A stretch of 64,000 nt of DNA from Methanolinea sp. UBA275 (GTDB lineage: Archaea; Halobacteriota; Methanomicrobia; Methanomicrobiales; Methanospirillaceae), in contig DAWU01000015.1 in NCBI GenBank assembly GCA_002506105.1, positions 62,001 to 126,000 on the forward strand. Direction: 5' to 3'. Below are positions 54,602 to 63,736 of this stretch, piece after piece (position 1 is the stretch's first letter; the number at the start of each line of letters is the position of its first letter). The position numbers and the translations under genes were made by a program. The notes beneath the pieces are model-generated. The model was not told where the DNA came from. It saw only the letters and a list, made by a program, of their open reading frames with translations, and ran no database searches.

Positions 54602-55589
54602 CCCCGGCACCTATCGGCAAGCCGGTGTTGACATAGGTCTTGAGGCAAAAGCAATCTCAGCGCTCGTGCACAACCTCTCATTCCGAAGGAAGGGGCAGTA
54701 TCCCATGATGGGAAGCGTCGGCCATTTCGCCGGACTGATTGATTTTGGTCCCCTTGCACTCGCACTCACTGTCGACGGTGTCGGAACAAAGATGCTTGTC
54801 GCTGATCGCCTGAAGGACTGGTCGACGGTCGGTATCGATTGCATGGCGATGAACGTGAACGACCTTTATGTCATGAACATGGAGCCGGTGGCCTTTGTCG
54901 ATTATATCGCAACCGATCGTCTCTCTGTTGAACAGATGGCTCAGATAGGGCTTGGCCTCAACGAGGGTGCAAGGCAGGCCAACGTCAACATTGTCGGTGG
55001 GGAGACCGCAACCCTCCGGGGACTTGTGAACGGTCTCGATCTTGCAGGAACGTGCCTCGGAATCCAGGAGAAGGGAAAAGTCATCGATGGTGGGAAGATC
55101 CGACCCGGCGACCTTGTCGTGGGGCTGCCGTCATCGGGCATCCACAGCAACGGCCTCTCCCTTGCACGAAGAGTCGTGGAGAGCGAGGATGCATGGAATA
55201 AAACCCTCCCGAACGGCCGGAGTCTCGGGAGGGAGCTCCTGCATCCAACCATTATATACCACCAGGTACTCGCTCTGACTCGCGAGACTGAGGTCCATGG
55301 GATGTGCCATGTTACCGGGGGAGGGCTCCTGAATTTTTCGAGGCTGACCAGATTCGGGTTCGATTTTACAGACCCGCTCCCGCCACAGGAGATCTTTTCA
55401 TGGGTACAGGATCACGGGAAGGTTGAGACGGATGAGATGTACAGGACATTCAATATGGGCATGGGATATGCATTCGTGGTTCCTGAAGGAGCAGAAGATC
55501 ACATCCTCTCTACTTTCCCGGAAAGCAGGGTAGTGGGGTGCGTAACCCCGGTTCCGGGGGTACGGTTGAAAGGGCACCCGATCAGCTGA
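54594..55589 (+). CDS. purM: Phosphoribosylformylglycinamidine cyclo-ligase
   Basis: 331 residues. Forms the imidazole ring of AIR with ATP. AVDGVGTKM-like LTVDGVGTKML, GIDCMAMNVNDL, GGETATL and VTGGGLLNFSR are PurM signatures. Cotranscribed with aspartate kinase by an 8-base overlap; its end overlaps the convergent ZPR1 gene by 8 bases. Confidence 0.96.
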   Translation: MSNPGTYRQAGVDIGLEAKAISALVHNLSFRRKGQYPMMGSVGHFAGLIDFGPLALALTVDGVGTKMLVADRLKDWSTVGIDCMAMNVNDLYVMNMEPVAFVDYIATDRLSVEQMAQIGLGLNEGARQANVNIVGGETATLRGLVNGLDLAGTCLGIQEKGKVIDGGKIRPGDLVVGLPSSGIHSNGLSLARRVVESEDAWNKTLPNGRSLGRELLHPTIIYHQVLALTRETEVHGMCHVTGGGLLNFSRLTRFGFDFTDPLPPQEIFSWVQDHGKVETDEMYRTFNMGMGYAFVVPEGAEDHILSTFPESRVVGCVTPVPGVRLKGHPIS

Positions 55590-56148
55590 TCTTCTTTTCT
55601 GCCGAATCATCTGTAATTGATTCGCATTCCACTGCAGTGATGGGATATATCCTGGCCTTATCACCAAGAATTGCAGAATTCCCTGTGGGATCATCGATGC
55701 GAAGCGTGACTGAACGTTTCCCCTCCTTCACCTGTTCGATCCATTTCCGCAGGTGACCCGCATTTTCAAGCTCCTGTGGATCCTCTGTCCATCGAGATAC
55801 ACTTGCGATCACCGCATCGATCCTGTTCAGTACACCCTCGACATTCGAAACAAATCCCTCACACGCCGGGCCCGGGTCTACCTGAACACCCAACTCAGGA
55901 ATGCTGATGATGCCGTTCATACTCCGGACAACCCTGATATTCAGGTCGTCAGGGGATGAGATAAGAAGTTCCCATCGGGACGGCTCGGCATTCTTCAGGA
56001 GCTGGGTATCAACAAAACGGTATCCGCAGTCCATGCAGCGGGCTGAAATGATCAGAATTCCGGAAAAATAGGGGATATCTTCGGTCTGGTAAAGGTATTC
56101 TATCTCTGTGCTGCAGCCAGGGCAGGGACCTGGGACCACCTGCCGCAC
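55582..56148 (-). CDS. ZPR1 zinc-finger domain protein
   Basis: 188 residues. An N-terminal C-x2-C ... C-x2-C zinc finger (CPGCSTEI, ARCMDCGY) and the ZPR1 beta domain (SVTLRIDDPTGNSAIL) are present. One ZPR1 module, against two in eukaryotes, where it aids eEF1A folding. Three bases downstream of sepF, so the two share a transcript. Confidence 0.93.
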   Translation of the reverse strand: MRQVVPGPCPGCSTEIEYLYQTEDIPYFSGILIISARCMDCGYRFVDTQLLKNAEPSRWELLISSPDDLNIRVVRSMNGIISIPELGVQVDPGPACEGFVSNVEGVLNRIDAVIASVSRWTEDPQELENAGHLRKWIEQVKEGKRSVTLRIDDPTGNSAILGDKARIYPITAVECESITDDSAEKKIS

Positions 56149-56151
56149 TCT

Positions 56152-56523
56152 TCAGCTGACCCCGCCGATCTTGTCCCGGGATATCTTTACGGAATTCGGG
56201 GTGATCACGACATATCTCTGGTCTCCAAGGCCGATGATATCGCCGTTGACATCCTTTGCCACTTCCTTGAGATCCTTTAAGACCCTCTCGTACATGATCT
56301 TGTCCGCTTTCAGTTTCGCGATGTCCACGATGACAATATTCCCGTTGTAAATCTCGTCCTTGACCCGGGGACTGTCCTTAATATCCCCGACAGTCGCGAT
56401 CTTCACGAAGAGTGCCGGTGCTCCTGCTTCAGCCTCTTCAAATGCCTCGAGGTCGAGGTCCATATAATCATCTTCGGATGAAGGTGAACTCTTTCCAAGA
56501 AGGGTATCCAGGAATTTTACCAT
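56152..56523 (-). CDS. sepF: Cell-division protein SepF, archaeal
   Basis: 123 residues from ATG 56523. The N terminus MVKFLDTLLG is an amphipathic membrane-binding helix, followed by an acidic linker and the SepF core (LFVKIATVGDIKD, GNIVIVDIAKLK, DVNGDIIGLGDQRYVVIT). Archaeal SepF anchors FtsZ to the membrane. Operon with ZPR1. Confidence 0.93.
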   Translation of the reverse strand: MVKFLDTLLGKSSPSSEDDYMDLDLEAFEEAEAGAPALFVKIATVGDIKDSPRVKDEIYNGNIVIVDIAKLKADKIMYERVLKDLKEVAKDVNGDIIGLGDQRYVVITPNSVKISRDKIGGVS

Positions 56524-56641
56524 AGGAAAATTGTCTATTGTCATTTATTTAATAGTATCTATCTAAAAGTGAATATTGCCTGTCCGGAAGCCCTGTTTTG
56601 ACAATCGAGAGTTCATTGTGCGGAAAAATGTGTTGGGCCCC

Positions 56642-57139
56642 TCATATTTCAAGTGCCCATACTTCATCACCCACGTAATAATGGGTCTTGATTACCTTTC
56701 CGGTGGTTTTCTCTCTCATCTCCCCCGCATCAAAGAGGGCTATTCCGGTTGCAATCGCCTTACCATGCCGCTCCTCGACCACCTGTACAGGCCGTCCCGC
56801 TTTGATATCGTCGGAAATGAAGGTAATCCCGGGGCGCATCACGTCAGCGCCCTTGATAACAAACGGCACAGCCCCGGAATCAACAACCACCTTTCTTTCG
56901 GGGAAGGGGCGCTCGAGGAGACCCTTCAGCGTTGGAAAGACCCATTCCCCGAGGTGCATGAGGAGGGGTTTCTTATCGACAAGGTAGAGCATTATCCCTG
57001 CATCTGTCTCGAGGATCTCCATCCTCTCGCACGTAAAAAGGGCGGCAGAATCGCCTATCTGCTCTTTAAGTCCTGCAATCAGGTCCTGTGCCTGGGATTT
57101 CCGTATCGTATGTCGTTTTTTTGCGATGATTCTGGACAT
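56642..57139 (-). CDS. PUA-domain RNA-binding protein
   Basis: 165 residues from ATG 57139. An N-terminal region (MSRIIAKKRHTIRKSQAQDL) and a C-terminal PUA domain (KVVVDSGAVPFVIKGADVM, PGITFISDDIKAGRPVQVV, IATGIALFDAGEM, then GDEVW). It matches the archaeal relatives of MCT-1/Tma20, which act in translation initiation or recycling. Divergent from the Sm-like gene. Confidence 0.9.
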   Translation of the reverse strand: MSRIIAKKRHTIRKSQAQDLIAGLKEQIGDSAALFTCERMEILETDAGIMLYLVDKKPLLMHLGEWVFPTLKGLLERPFPERKVVVDSGAVPFVIKGADVMRPGITFISDDIKAGRPVQVVEERHGKAIATGIALFDAGEMREKTTGKVIKTHYYVGDEVWALEI

Positions 57140-57296
57140 TTTTCCCTTCTTTATCTTGGTGTCAGGCCCCAAAAACATTCTTCACGCATGTATACTATGG
57201 CACGCCGTGATTATCCATGAAAACGGCTGGATTGTAGGGAGTGTGGCGGGGAATGTACTTGTCCCGAGGGTACATTTAAGTATACGCGTTACGCAC

Positions 57297-57303
57297 ATAT
57301 ATT
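57297..57303 (+). promoter_or_regulatory. TATA box of the Sm-like/L37e/purF operon
   Basis: ATATATT centred about 34 bases before ATG 57334, preceded by a purine-poor but plausible BRE. A start near 57325 gives an almost leaderless transcript. Confidence 0.5.
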
Positions 57304-57315
57304 ACCCCAAAGTAA

Positions 57316-57582
<267 letters not shown>

Positions 57583-57606
57583 GGAAAATACAGGAAAAGG
57601 TGAACC

Positions 57607-57789
57607 ATGTCAAAAGGAACTCCATCAATGGGAAAACGGAATCACAAGACGCACATTGCATGTCGCAGGTGCGGAAGCGTTTCTTACCACCTGCGTCACA
57701 AGACCTGCTCTGCCTGCGGATTCGGGAAGAGTACAAAGATCCGCGGGTATAAGTGGACTATGAAGAGACCAAAAATCCCAACCCATTAA
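57607..57789 (+). CDS. rpl37e: 50S ribosomal protein L37e
   Basis: 60 residues, rich in Lys and Arg, with the L37e zinc finger CRRCGS and [23 protein letters not shown] and YKWTMKRPK are typical. It binds 23S rRNA. purF begins 8 bases downstream. Confidence 0.96.
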   Translation: MSKGTPSMGKRNHKTHIACRRCGSVSYHLRHKTCSACGFGKSTKIRGYKWTMKRPKIPTH

Positions 57790-57797
57790 GACCTTCC

Positions 57798-59219
57798 ATG
57801 TGCGGAATCGTTGGCATCAGGGATGCTGGCGGTGTTTCTTTTTCCATTTATTATGCGCTTTATGCCCTCCAGCACAGGGGGCAGGAGAGTGCAGGTATCT
57901 CCACGTTTGATGGTACCAGGCTAAGCAAACACAAAGGCCAGGGACTTGTGGCTGAAGTGTTCGACTCTGCAATCCTTGAAAGCCTCGAGGGAAATGTGGG
58001 TGTCGGGCATGTCCGGTATCCCACGACAGGAGCAAACCGCCCCGAAAATGCCCAGCCCTTCAATTTCGCGCACCGGGATCATATCATATCGATCGCCCAC
58101 AACGGCAACCTGGTGAACAGCAGGGAACTGAGGGAGGAATACGAATCGCAGGGACAGCTCTTCTGCTCATCCACTGACACTGAGCTCATCGCCAAGGTGA
58201 TCACCGAGGAAATGTGCAAATCGGGATGCATCGAGGATGCAGTCCACAGGTGCATGAGAGTTTTAAGGGGGTCGTATTCCGTCGTGATGATGATCGACGG
58301 TGTCCTTATCGGATTCCGCGATCCTCTCGGTATCAAGCCCCTCTGCATCGGCAAGGCAGAACAGGGGCTCATCATTGCATCCGAGAGTGTTGCCATCGAT
58401 GCCCTCGGGGGAAGGTTCCTGCGTGACGTCGCTCCTGGTGAGATGATCTACATCGATGAACAGGGCATGAGGAGCACACAGATTGCGGTCTCGCAGAGGA
58501 AAGCACACTGCATCTTTGAGTATATCTATTTCGCCCGTGCCGATGCGATCCTCGATGGTGCCCTTGTGTACGATGTACGATTGAAGATCGGTGCAAAACT
58601 CCATGAGGAAGCGCCGGTCCTGGCAGATTCGGTGTGCACGGTTCCCGATTCAGGGACAGCATATGCAATCGGATATTCGGAACGGTCGAAAATCCCGTAT
58701 GTCGAGAGCCTCCTCAAGAACCGCTATATGGGCCGGACCTTCATCATGGCTACCCAGACCGAGCGCGAGATGGCGGTTCGCATAAAACTGAATCCCATCA
58801 GGGATCACCTTGATGATAAGTCCGTCGTGCTTGTGGATGACAGCATCGTGAGGGGAACTACATCCCGGCGTATCATAGGAATCATGCGGGATGCAGGTGC
58901 ACGCGAGATCCACATGAGAATCGGCTCTCCCCCCATCAAAGCACCCTGTTACCTCGGTGTTGATATGCCCACCCGGGAGGAGCTGATCGCGAGCGACAAG
59001 GTCATGGATGAGGTGAGGAAGAGGATCACCGCAACATCCCTCCACCATATCTCGATCGAAGCTCTTGTAGAGGCGATAGGGATCGACAGGGCGAATCTCT
59101 GCACGGGGTGCCTCTCCGGATGCTATCCCGTGGAGATACCCGGGGAGCAGAGCAGCACGCCTGAAGTCGATTACCTGGACGGTACCTTCCAGACAAGGCT
59201 CGAATCATTCCGGTCCTGA
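57798..59219 (+). CDS. purF: Amidophosphoribosyltransferase
   Basis: 473 residues from ATG 57798; Cys2 (MCGIVGI) becomes the N-terminal nucleophile of the glutaminase after Met removal, which fixes the start. LQHRGQESAGI, VGHVRYPTTG and HNGNLVN complete the glutaminase domain; VLVDDSIVRGTTSRR is the PRPP-binding loop of the C-terminal domain. It catalyses the first step of purine synthesis. Four Cys in the late CTGCLSGCYP region and around 235 could bind an Fe-S cluster as in Bacillus-type enzymes. Confidence 0.96.
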   Translation: MCGIVGIRDAGGVSFSIYYALYALQHRGQESAGISTFDGTRLSKHKGQGLVAEVFDSAILESLEGNVGVGHVRYPTTGANRPENAQPFNFAHRDHIISIAHNGNLVNSRELREEYESQGQLFCSSTDTELIAKVITEEMCKSGCIEDAVHRCMRVLRGSYSVVMMIDGVLIGFRDPLGIKPLCIGKAEQGLIIASESVAIDALGGRFLRDVAPGEMIYIDEQGMRSTQIAVSQRKAHCIFEYIYFARADAILDGALVYDVRLKIGAKLHEEAPVLADSVCTVPDSGTAYAIGYSERSKIPYVESLLKNRYMGRTFIMATQTEREMAVRIKLNPIRDHLDDKSVVLVDDSIVRGTTSRRIIGIMRDAGAREIHMRIGSPPIKAPCYLGVDMPTREELIASDKVMDEVRKRITATSLHHISIEALVEAIGIDRANLCTGCLSGCYPVEIPGEQSSTPEVDYLDGTFQTRLESFRS

Positions 59220-59325
59220 AAAAACCGCGACCCTTTACTCTCTCCAATTTTACCGGGTCATTTGCTATTCTTAACTCGGCAGAAACGATCGGGAAACGTG
59301 TGTTGCATGATTGAGAAGAAGAATA

Positions 59326-59400
59326 TAGCGAGGGATGGATTTGAACCATCGATCTACGGGTTATGAGCCCGTCGGGATATCCTGACTACCCCACCTCGCT
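59326..59400 (-). tRNA. Initiator tRNA-Met (CAT)
   Basis: 75 bases read on the minus strand. Acceptor stem AGCGAGG with CCTCGCT leaves an A1-U72 pair and discriminator A. The anticodon arm ACGGG-CTCATAA-CCCGT has anticodon CAT and three G-C pairs next to the loop, the mark of initiator tRNA. The T arm contains GGTTCAAATCC. There is no intron, and the CCA end is not encoded. Confidence 0.95.
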
Positions 59401-59517
59401 TCCAGAAATGCAGGGTTAGTAATTCCAACTTCTGCGGTGATATAGTTTACCCCGGCATATGACAGGGAGATCAGTATGAGCAGTGATTATCTGGTCATAT
59501 TTCCATACAGTGTCAGC

Positions 59518-59937
59518 ATGGAAGATGAGGAATTACAGCGGATCAGGGAGAAGAAGCTCCGGGAGCTTGAGGAAAAACTGCACGCCCCGCGCAGGGATAC
59601 TCCTGCCGCGAAAGTGATCCTCGTGGACCAGGCGAACTTCCGAAAGCTACTCGGGGAGCATCCCCGGCTTGTCGTGGATTTCTGGGCAGAATGGTGCGGG
59701 CCATGCCGGATGGTAGGTCCAATCATCGAGGATCTCTGTCGCGAAATGGCCGGGAAGGTCACTTTTGGGAAGTGCAATACCGATCATAACCAGCAGCTTG
59801 CGGTGCAATTCGGCATCTCGGCGATTCCAACCATCCTCCTCTTCAACAATGGGCAACAGGCAGATCGAATCACCGGTGCCTATCCACGGGAGGCTATCCG
59901 GTCCCGGATTCTCCGTGCATTCAATCTTCCGGCCTGA
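59518..59937 (+). CDS. Thioredoxin with N-terminal charged helix
   Basis: 139 residues from ATG 59518 (ATG 59476 would add 14). A highly charged helix (about 1-28, EEKLHAPRR at its end) precedes a standard thioredoxin domain with VDFWAEWCGPCRM (active-site CGPC), cis-Pro in ISAIPTILLF and GAYPREAI. The extra helix is common in methanogen thioredoxins; it may guide partner binding. Confidence 0.94.
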   Translation: MEDEELQRIREKKLRELEEKLHAPRRDTPAAKVILVDQANFRKLLGEHPRLVVDFWAEWCGPCRMVGPIIEDLCREMAGKVTFGKCNTDHNQQLAVQFGISAIPTILLFNNGQQADRITGAYPREAIRSRILRAFNLPA

Positions 59938-60001
59938 ACTCCTGGCACACCCATCCCCCATCACAACCATATTAAGAGCGGCAGGAACATCACTGTACGC
60001 G

Positions 60002-60577
60002 ATGGCAAAAACCCGGATAATCGTGGGACTCTCCGGTGCAAGCGGCATCATTTATGGGATCAGGCTGCTTGAGGCTGCAAGGGAGCTTGGTGTTGAGACC
60101 GATCTCATCATGACCGAAACCGCGGCCGAGATGATCGAGATTGAAACATCGCTCAGCCCGGAACAGGTCGCCGCGACCGCGACAAGAGTCCATCAGAGTA
60201 ATGATTTCACCTCTTCGCTCGCATCCGGGAGTTTTTCACACCAGGGTATGGTGGTGATCCCCGCCAGCATGAAGACGGTCGCGGGGATAGCATGTGGTTT
60301 CGCGGACAATCTGCTGTTGCGGGCAGCTGATGTCGCGTTAAAGGAGCACCGGCCACTGGTCGTCGTCCCGAGAGAGACCCCCCTCTCGATGATCCACCTT
60401 CGCAACATGCTCACCCTTGCACAAGCCGGAGCAGTGATCCTCCCGGCTTCTCCGGGATTTTATCACCAGCCCGTGGATATTCAGGGCCTCGTGGACCACG
60501 TCGTCGGAAAAGTCCTCGATGTACTCTCCATCGAGCATCATCTCTACCGGAAATGGCGTGAGGAAGACGGAAAATAG
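60002..60577 (+). CDS. ubiX: Flavin prenyltransferase UbiX
   Basis: 191 residues from ATG 60002. GLSGASGIIYGIRLLE binds flavin, VVIPASMKTVAGIACGFADNLLLRAADV and VVVPRETPLS are the prenyl-phosphate and catalytic loops. It makes prenylated FMN. In archaea this cofactor serves a UbiD-like decarboxylase of the modified mevalonate pathway. Cotranscription with thioredoxin 64 bases upstream is possible. Confidence 0.95.
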   Translation: MAKTRIIVGLSGASGIIYGIRLLEAARELGVETDLIMTETAAEMIEIETSLSPEQVAATATRVHQSNDFTSSLASGSFSHQGMVVIPASMKTVAGIACGFADNLLLRAADVALKEHRPLVVVPRETPLSMIHLRNMLTLAQAGAVILPASPGFYHQPVDIQGLVDHVVGKVLDVLSIEHHLYRKWREEDGK

Positions 60578-60610
60578 GTGAACCATCCGGGAACAGGCCC
60601 GATTCCACGC

Positions 60611-61228
60611 TCACTTCCTGAATTGGTTCTCCAGCAACAGCCGGATCGCCCTGATCTCGCCAACCAGTGAGTCATCTGTTGGGTGCGGCGTTTCCTGCCG
60701 TGCGGGTGTGCCCGTTGCGTCAGATGGCCCTGCAACGGTCCGTGATTTCCGGATGAGTGACCGGATGGTCTCCCTCAAGTCCTCCGCTTCCCTGATTCCT
60801 TCAAGGATAATCTCAGACCTCGCCTGCGCCGAGTACCCGGCAGTCTGGAGTTTGATCGATGAGAAGCCAAAAAAGCGCATCAGGGGTCCCTGATATATGT
60901 CAATATTCGTAATACGGTCGTAGGGAACGATCCCGGTCATCCGGAACCATACTCCTCTTTTCCAGGTAACCTCGTCATCTTTCAGTTCGAAAAAGATAGT
61001 CTGATAATATTTTCCAATCCAGAACAAGTACAAGGCGACAACAATCAGGAGCAGGACAGCACTCCCTGCCAATAACAAACCGGATTCTGAGAAGAATCCA
61101 GCCAGGAGGAGTATCCCGCCAAACAGGATTATGAGGATCACGAAGATCACGTGATACATGCTCACCAGGCTTTTCTCAGGCTTAAAAGGATAAAACAGGG
61201 AAAATTTACCATTTTTCACGAAACGCAC
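60611..61228 (-). CDS. PH-domain (bPH2/YdbS-like) membrane protein
   Basis: 205 residues. Two membrane helices (about 27-46 and 50-72) are followed by a bacterial PH domain (ELKDDEVTWKRGVWFRMTGIVPYDRITNIDIYQGPLMRFFG), then a short charged linker and a C-terminal helix. Such proteins are membrane-bound with unknown ligands. Single gene, converging on ubiX. Confidence 0.85.
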   Translation of the reverse strand: MRFVKNGKFSLFYPFKPEKSLVSMYHVIFVILIILFGGILLLAGFFSESGLLLAGSAVLLLIVVALYLFWIGKYYQTIFFELKDDEVTWKRGVWFRMTGIVPYDRITNIDIYQGPLMRFFGFSSIKLQTAGYSAQARSEIILEGIREAEDLRETIRSLIRKSRTVAGPSDATGTPARQETPHPTDDSLVGEIRAIRLLLENQFRK

Positions 61229-61411
61229 CTTCTGTGTGTATGGTTCTGATCAAGGGATGGTTTCTGATATGGATGTCGCAGAAGGATAAATATTGTGCCG
61301 GATCATTTGATTCAATGTAGTACCCGGACTTTTCATCCCTGCTGCACCACCCGGTTCATTATCCTCTCACCTTATACGGGATTTATTTATCGGGATTCAC
61401 GGAGGAGGATC

Positions 61412-62662
61412 TTGGAGAAGCATGAGGTAATCATTATCGGAGGAGGGCCTGCGGGACTTTTTTGTGCGCATACCTGTGCATCTTCGGGGAAAAAGGTGAT
61501 GATCCTTGAGAAAATGCCCTCATGCGGGAGAAAACTCCTCATTTCGGGATCAGGCCAGTGCAATATCACTCATGCAGGTGAGGTCTCTTTATTCCTGGGT
61601 CATTATGGAGAGCACGGCAGGTTTGTAAAACCCTGCCTGATGCAGTACTCAAACCGCGATCTCATTGCATTCTTCCAGGATCGCGGGCTAGCGATGGATA
61701 CCGAGGAGGGAGGGAAGGTATTTCCTGTCACGAGGAAGTCATCTGATGTCATGGAAATCCTTCTTGCCGAATGCTCGCTGCACGGAGTTGAAATCAGGTG
61801 CAGTGAACCCGTCCTCTCCGCGGGCACCGTCAACGGGCGTTTTCTCGTCACGATCGCGAAGGAGACGTATTGTGCGGATAACCTGGTCATCGCAACGGGT
61901 GGAGCATCCTACCCTGCGACAGGGTCTTCGGGAGACGGGTATCATCTTGCAGGGGCACTTGGGCATCGCACCACCGATATCGGCCCGGCGCTTGCCGCGG
62001 TGCTTGTCAGGGACTTTCCTCTGAGAGACCTTACCGGGATGTCATTTGAGAACACCCCAATCACCCTGGTTCATAACGGGAGAAACGTGCTCAAGCACCA
62101 TGGAGATCTCCTCCTGACACACACCGGGCTCTCAGGCCCTGGGATTCTTGATATATCGAGGTATATCAGGCCAGGAGATATCGTGAAAGTCTCGTTCTTC
62201 CCCTGCCAGGAGCCCGAACAGGCAAAGAGTACCGTAACAGAACTCCTGATGGGCGGGAAGGGGATCACGGTCGCAAGGATGTTGAGGGATCTCTCACTTC
62301 CCGAACGGCTCGTGAAGCACCTCCTCGGACAGGCGGGGGTTGGAACCGGGCAGACCTGCGCCCACCTCACGAAGGGCACCAGGAATACCCTTGCATCGAT
62401 GATCACAGGGTACTCCTTTCCGGTCCGGGCACTGGAGGGATTTGACAGGGCGATGGTGACCCGGGGTGGTGTGACACTCAAAGAGATTGATCCGGGGACC
62501 ATGGAATCACACCTCCACCAGGGCCTCTATTTTGCCGGGGAGGTGCTAGATATCGACGGCGTTACGGGGGGTTATAACCTCCAGTTCGCCTGTTCATCGG
62601 GCGTGGTTGCCGGGAGGAGTATCTCAAAGAAGAATGCACGCGGCCAGGATCAGGAATCCTGA
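61412..62662 (+). CDS. BaiN/HI0933-like flavoprotein oxidoreductase
   Basis: 416 residues from TTG 61412, which has GGAGGAGG directly before it; no ATG fits, and the frame upstream to 61295 is unrelated. FAD-binding EVIIIGGGPAGLFCAH, then GRKLLISGSGQCNIT, ATGGASYPATGSSGDGY, TGLSGPGILDIS and AGEVLDIDGVTGGYNLQFA are characteristic of this family. Substrates of archaeal members are unknown. Confidence 0.92.
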   Translation: MEKHEVIIIGGGPAGLFCAHTCASSGKKVMILEKMPSCGRKLLISGSGQCNITHAGEVSLFLGHYGEHGRFVKPCLMQYSNRDLIAFFQDRGLAMDTEEGGKVFPVTRKSSDVMEILLAECSLHGVEIRCSEPVLSAGTVNGRFLVTIAKETYCADNLVIATGGASYPATGSSGDGYHLAGALGHRTTDIGPALAAVLVRDFPLRDLTGMSFENTPITLVHNGRNVLKHHGDLLLTHTGLSGPGILDISRYIRPGDIVKVSFFPCQEPEQAKSTVTELLMGGKGITVARMLRDLSLPERLVKHLLGQAGVGTGQTCAHLTKGTRNTLASMITGYSFPVRALEGFDRAMVTRGGVTLKEIDPGTMESHLHQGLYFAGEVLDIDGVTGGYNLQFACSSGVVAGRSISKKNARGQDQES

Positions 62663-62760
62663 TCATGCTTGCATTCATCCCGGGTACTCCCTGACGGGGC
62701 TTATATCTCCAGGTACGGAGAACATTGCACATAGCATCAGGAATGACCGGAGGGAACAGG

Positions 62761-63279
62761 ATGACTGACGACGTGACGCCGGAGAAGACAGGCACCCCGC
62801 ACCAGTCAGGGGCAGGAATTGATCCCCTGCAGCAGTTCTTCCAGAGGCCGCTTTTTCTCTCGCTCACCATCGGCATTCCTTTCTGCATCTTCAAACTCCT
62901 CTTCGGGATTGCGGCAATCCGTGTCCTCACTCTTCCTCACCACGGCGTGGTTGCAGCACTGGGCTGGTGTGTGATCGTTTGGGCAGGCATCGACCTCCTG
63001 ATGAATGCAGGGCGGGCGATCTTCGATCTCCTGGGGCAATCCGCTCCCTTTGAATACTGCACGATCGCACAGCTGGGCGCCTATTTCACGATGCCCCTGG
63101 TGTTCCTTGCGGTGGACACCCTGCTGTCTTTTGTCATTATCTGCACCATGCTCTGGTCTGGCTGGATAACCCTGCTGACCACGATTGAGAGTTATCTCTG
63201 GTATGCAGCAACCACCCTCAACCTTGTCAGCCTCTCCCTCGTGCTGCTCTACAACGAGGTCCGGAAAGTGCGTGGGTAA
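62761..63279 (+). CDS. Membrane protein, unknown family
   Basis: 172 residues from ATG 62761 behind GGAGGGAACAGG. Four hydrophobic helices (about 35-55, 62-82, 100-125, 140-162). The C terminus is short and basic. No motif or family recognised. ATG 62743 is an alternative start. Confidence 0.7.
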   Translation: MTDDVTPEKTGTPHQSGAGIDPLQQFFQRPLFLSLTIGIPFCIFKLLFGIAAIRVLTLPHHGVVAALGWCVIVWAGIDLLMNAGRAIFDLLGQSAPFEYCTIAQLGAYFTMPLVFLAVDTLLSFVIICTMLWSGWITLLTTIESYLWYAATTLNLVSLSLVLLYNEVRKVRG

Positions 63280-63736
63280 TACGGGAAGAAGGGATTCCTG
63301 CAGGAGCCACACACCCTTGTCGAAAAAGGCTTTTCGCTATCTGGTATGGGCAGGATTGACGAACCTTATTCATTCTTCAGGGGCTTCCTTTCCGCATACC
63401 AGCCTGTGTGATGCACGCCACCGCCCCCGGAAATGCCGCGAGGCTTCCGTCCTCGACCCGGGGCGACCTGCGGTAACCTTGAGATTCACAGCCAAAATTG
63501 AGCAATCGGGTATAAGTTATGTGAGGGAGCACGGTGGCGGTTCAGTGACTGAATTGGAATGCAGAGAACAACCCCGATTCAGTCTCCCCTCACATACCAG
63601 CGAGGAGGTTCCTGAAAAAAGAACAGGAACCGTCCTTACCGGCGTGTGAAGGGTATCGCGATGGGGTTCCACTGGCCCGGTGCACATGCATTTTTACCGA
63701 TGGATGCCGATCTCATACCAAGGCAGGAAGCCATCA
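63280..63736. other. Gene-free stretch rich in perfect inverted repeats (structured RNA candidate)
   Basis: 457 bases without a credible gene. Inverted repeats seen directly: CGAAAA/TTTTCG (63321-63336); CTGGTATG/CATACCAG (63341-63348 with 63395-63402); CGCC(C)CCGG/CCGGGGCG (63422-63465) enclosing CGAGG/CCTCG; TATGTGAGGG/CCCTCACATA (63518-63527 with 63587-63596) enclosing GACTGAAT/ATTCAGTC (63547-63554 with 63577-63584); and GGTTCCTG/CAGGAACC (63607-63631). CATACCAG occurs again at 63593-63600, so the first strand has two possible partners. Transcribed strand and function are unknown; no RNA family is recognised. Confidence 0.5.

Noticed and set aside
63185..63649. 154-codon plus-strand frame through the repeat-rich stretch
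   Set aside because: It begins out of frame inside the upstream membrane-protein gene and its product has no coherent domain; the inverted repeats explain the region better.
63280..63736. Archaeal RNase P RNA or SRP (7S) RNA
   Set aside because: I looked on both strands for the universally conserved core sequences of these RNAs and did not find them; a covariance-model search would settle it.
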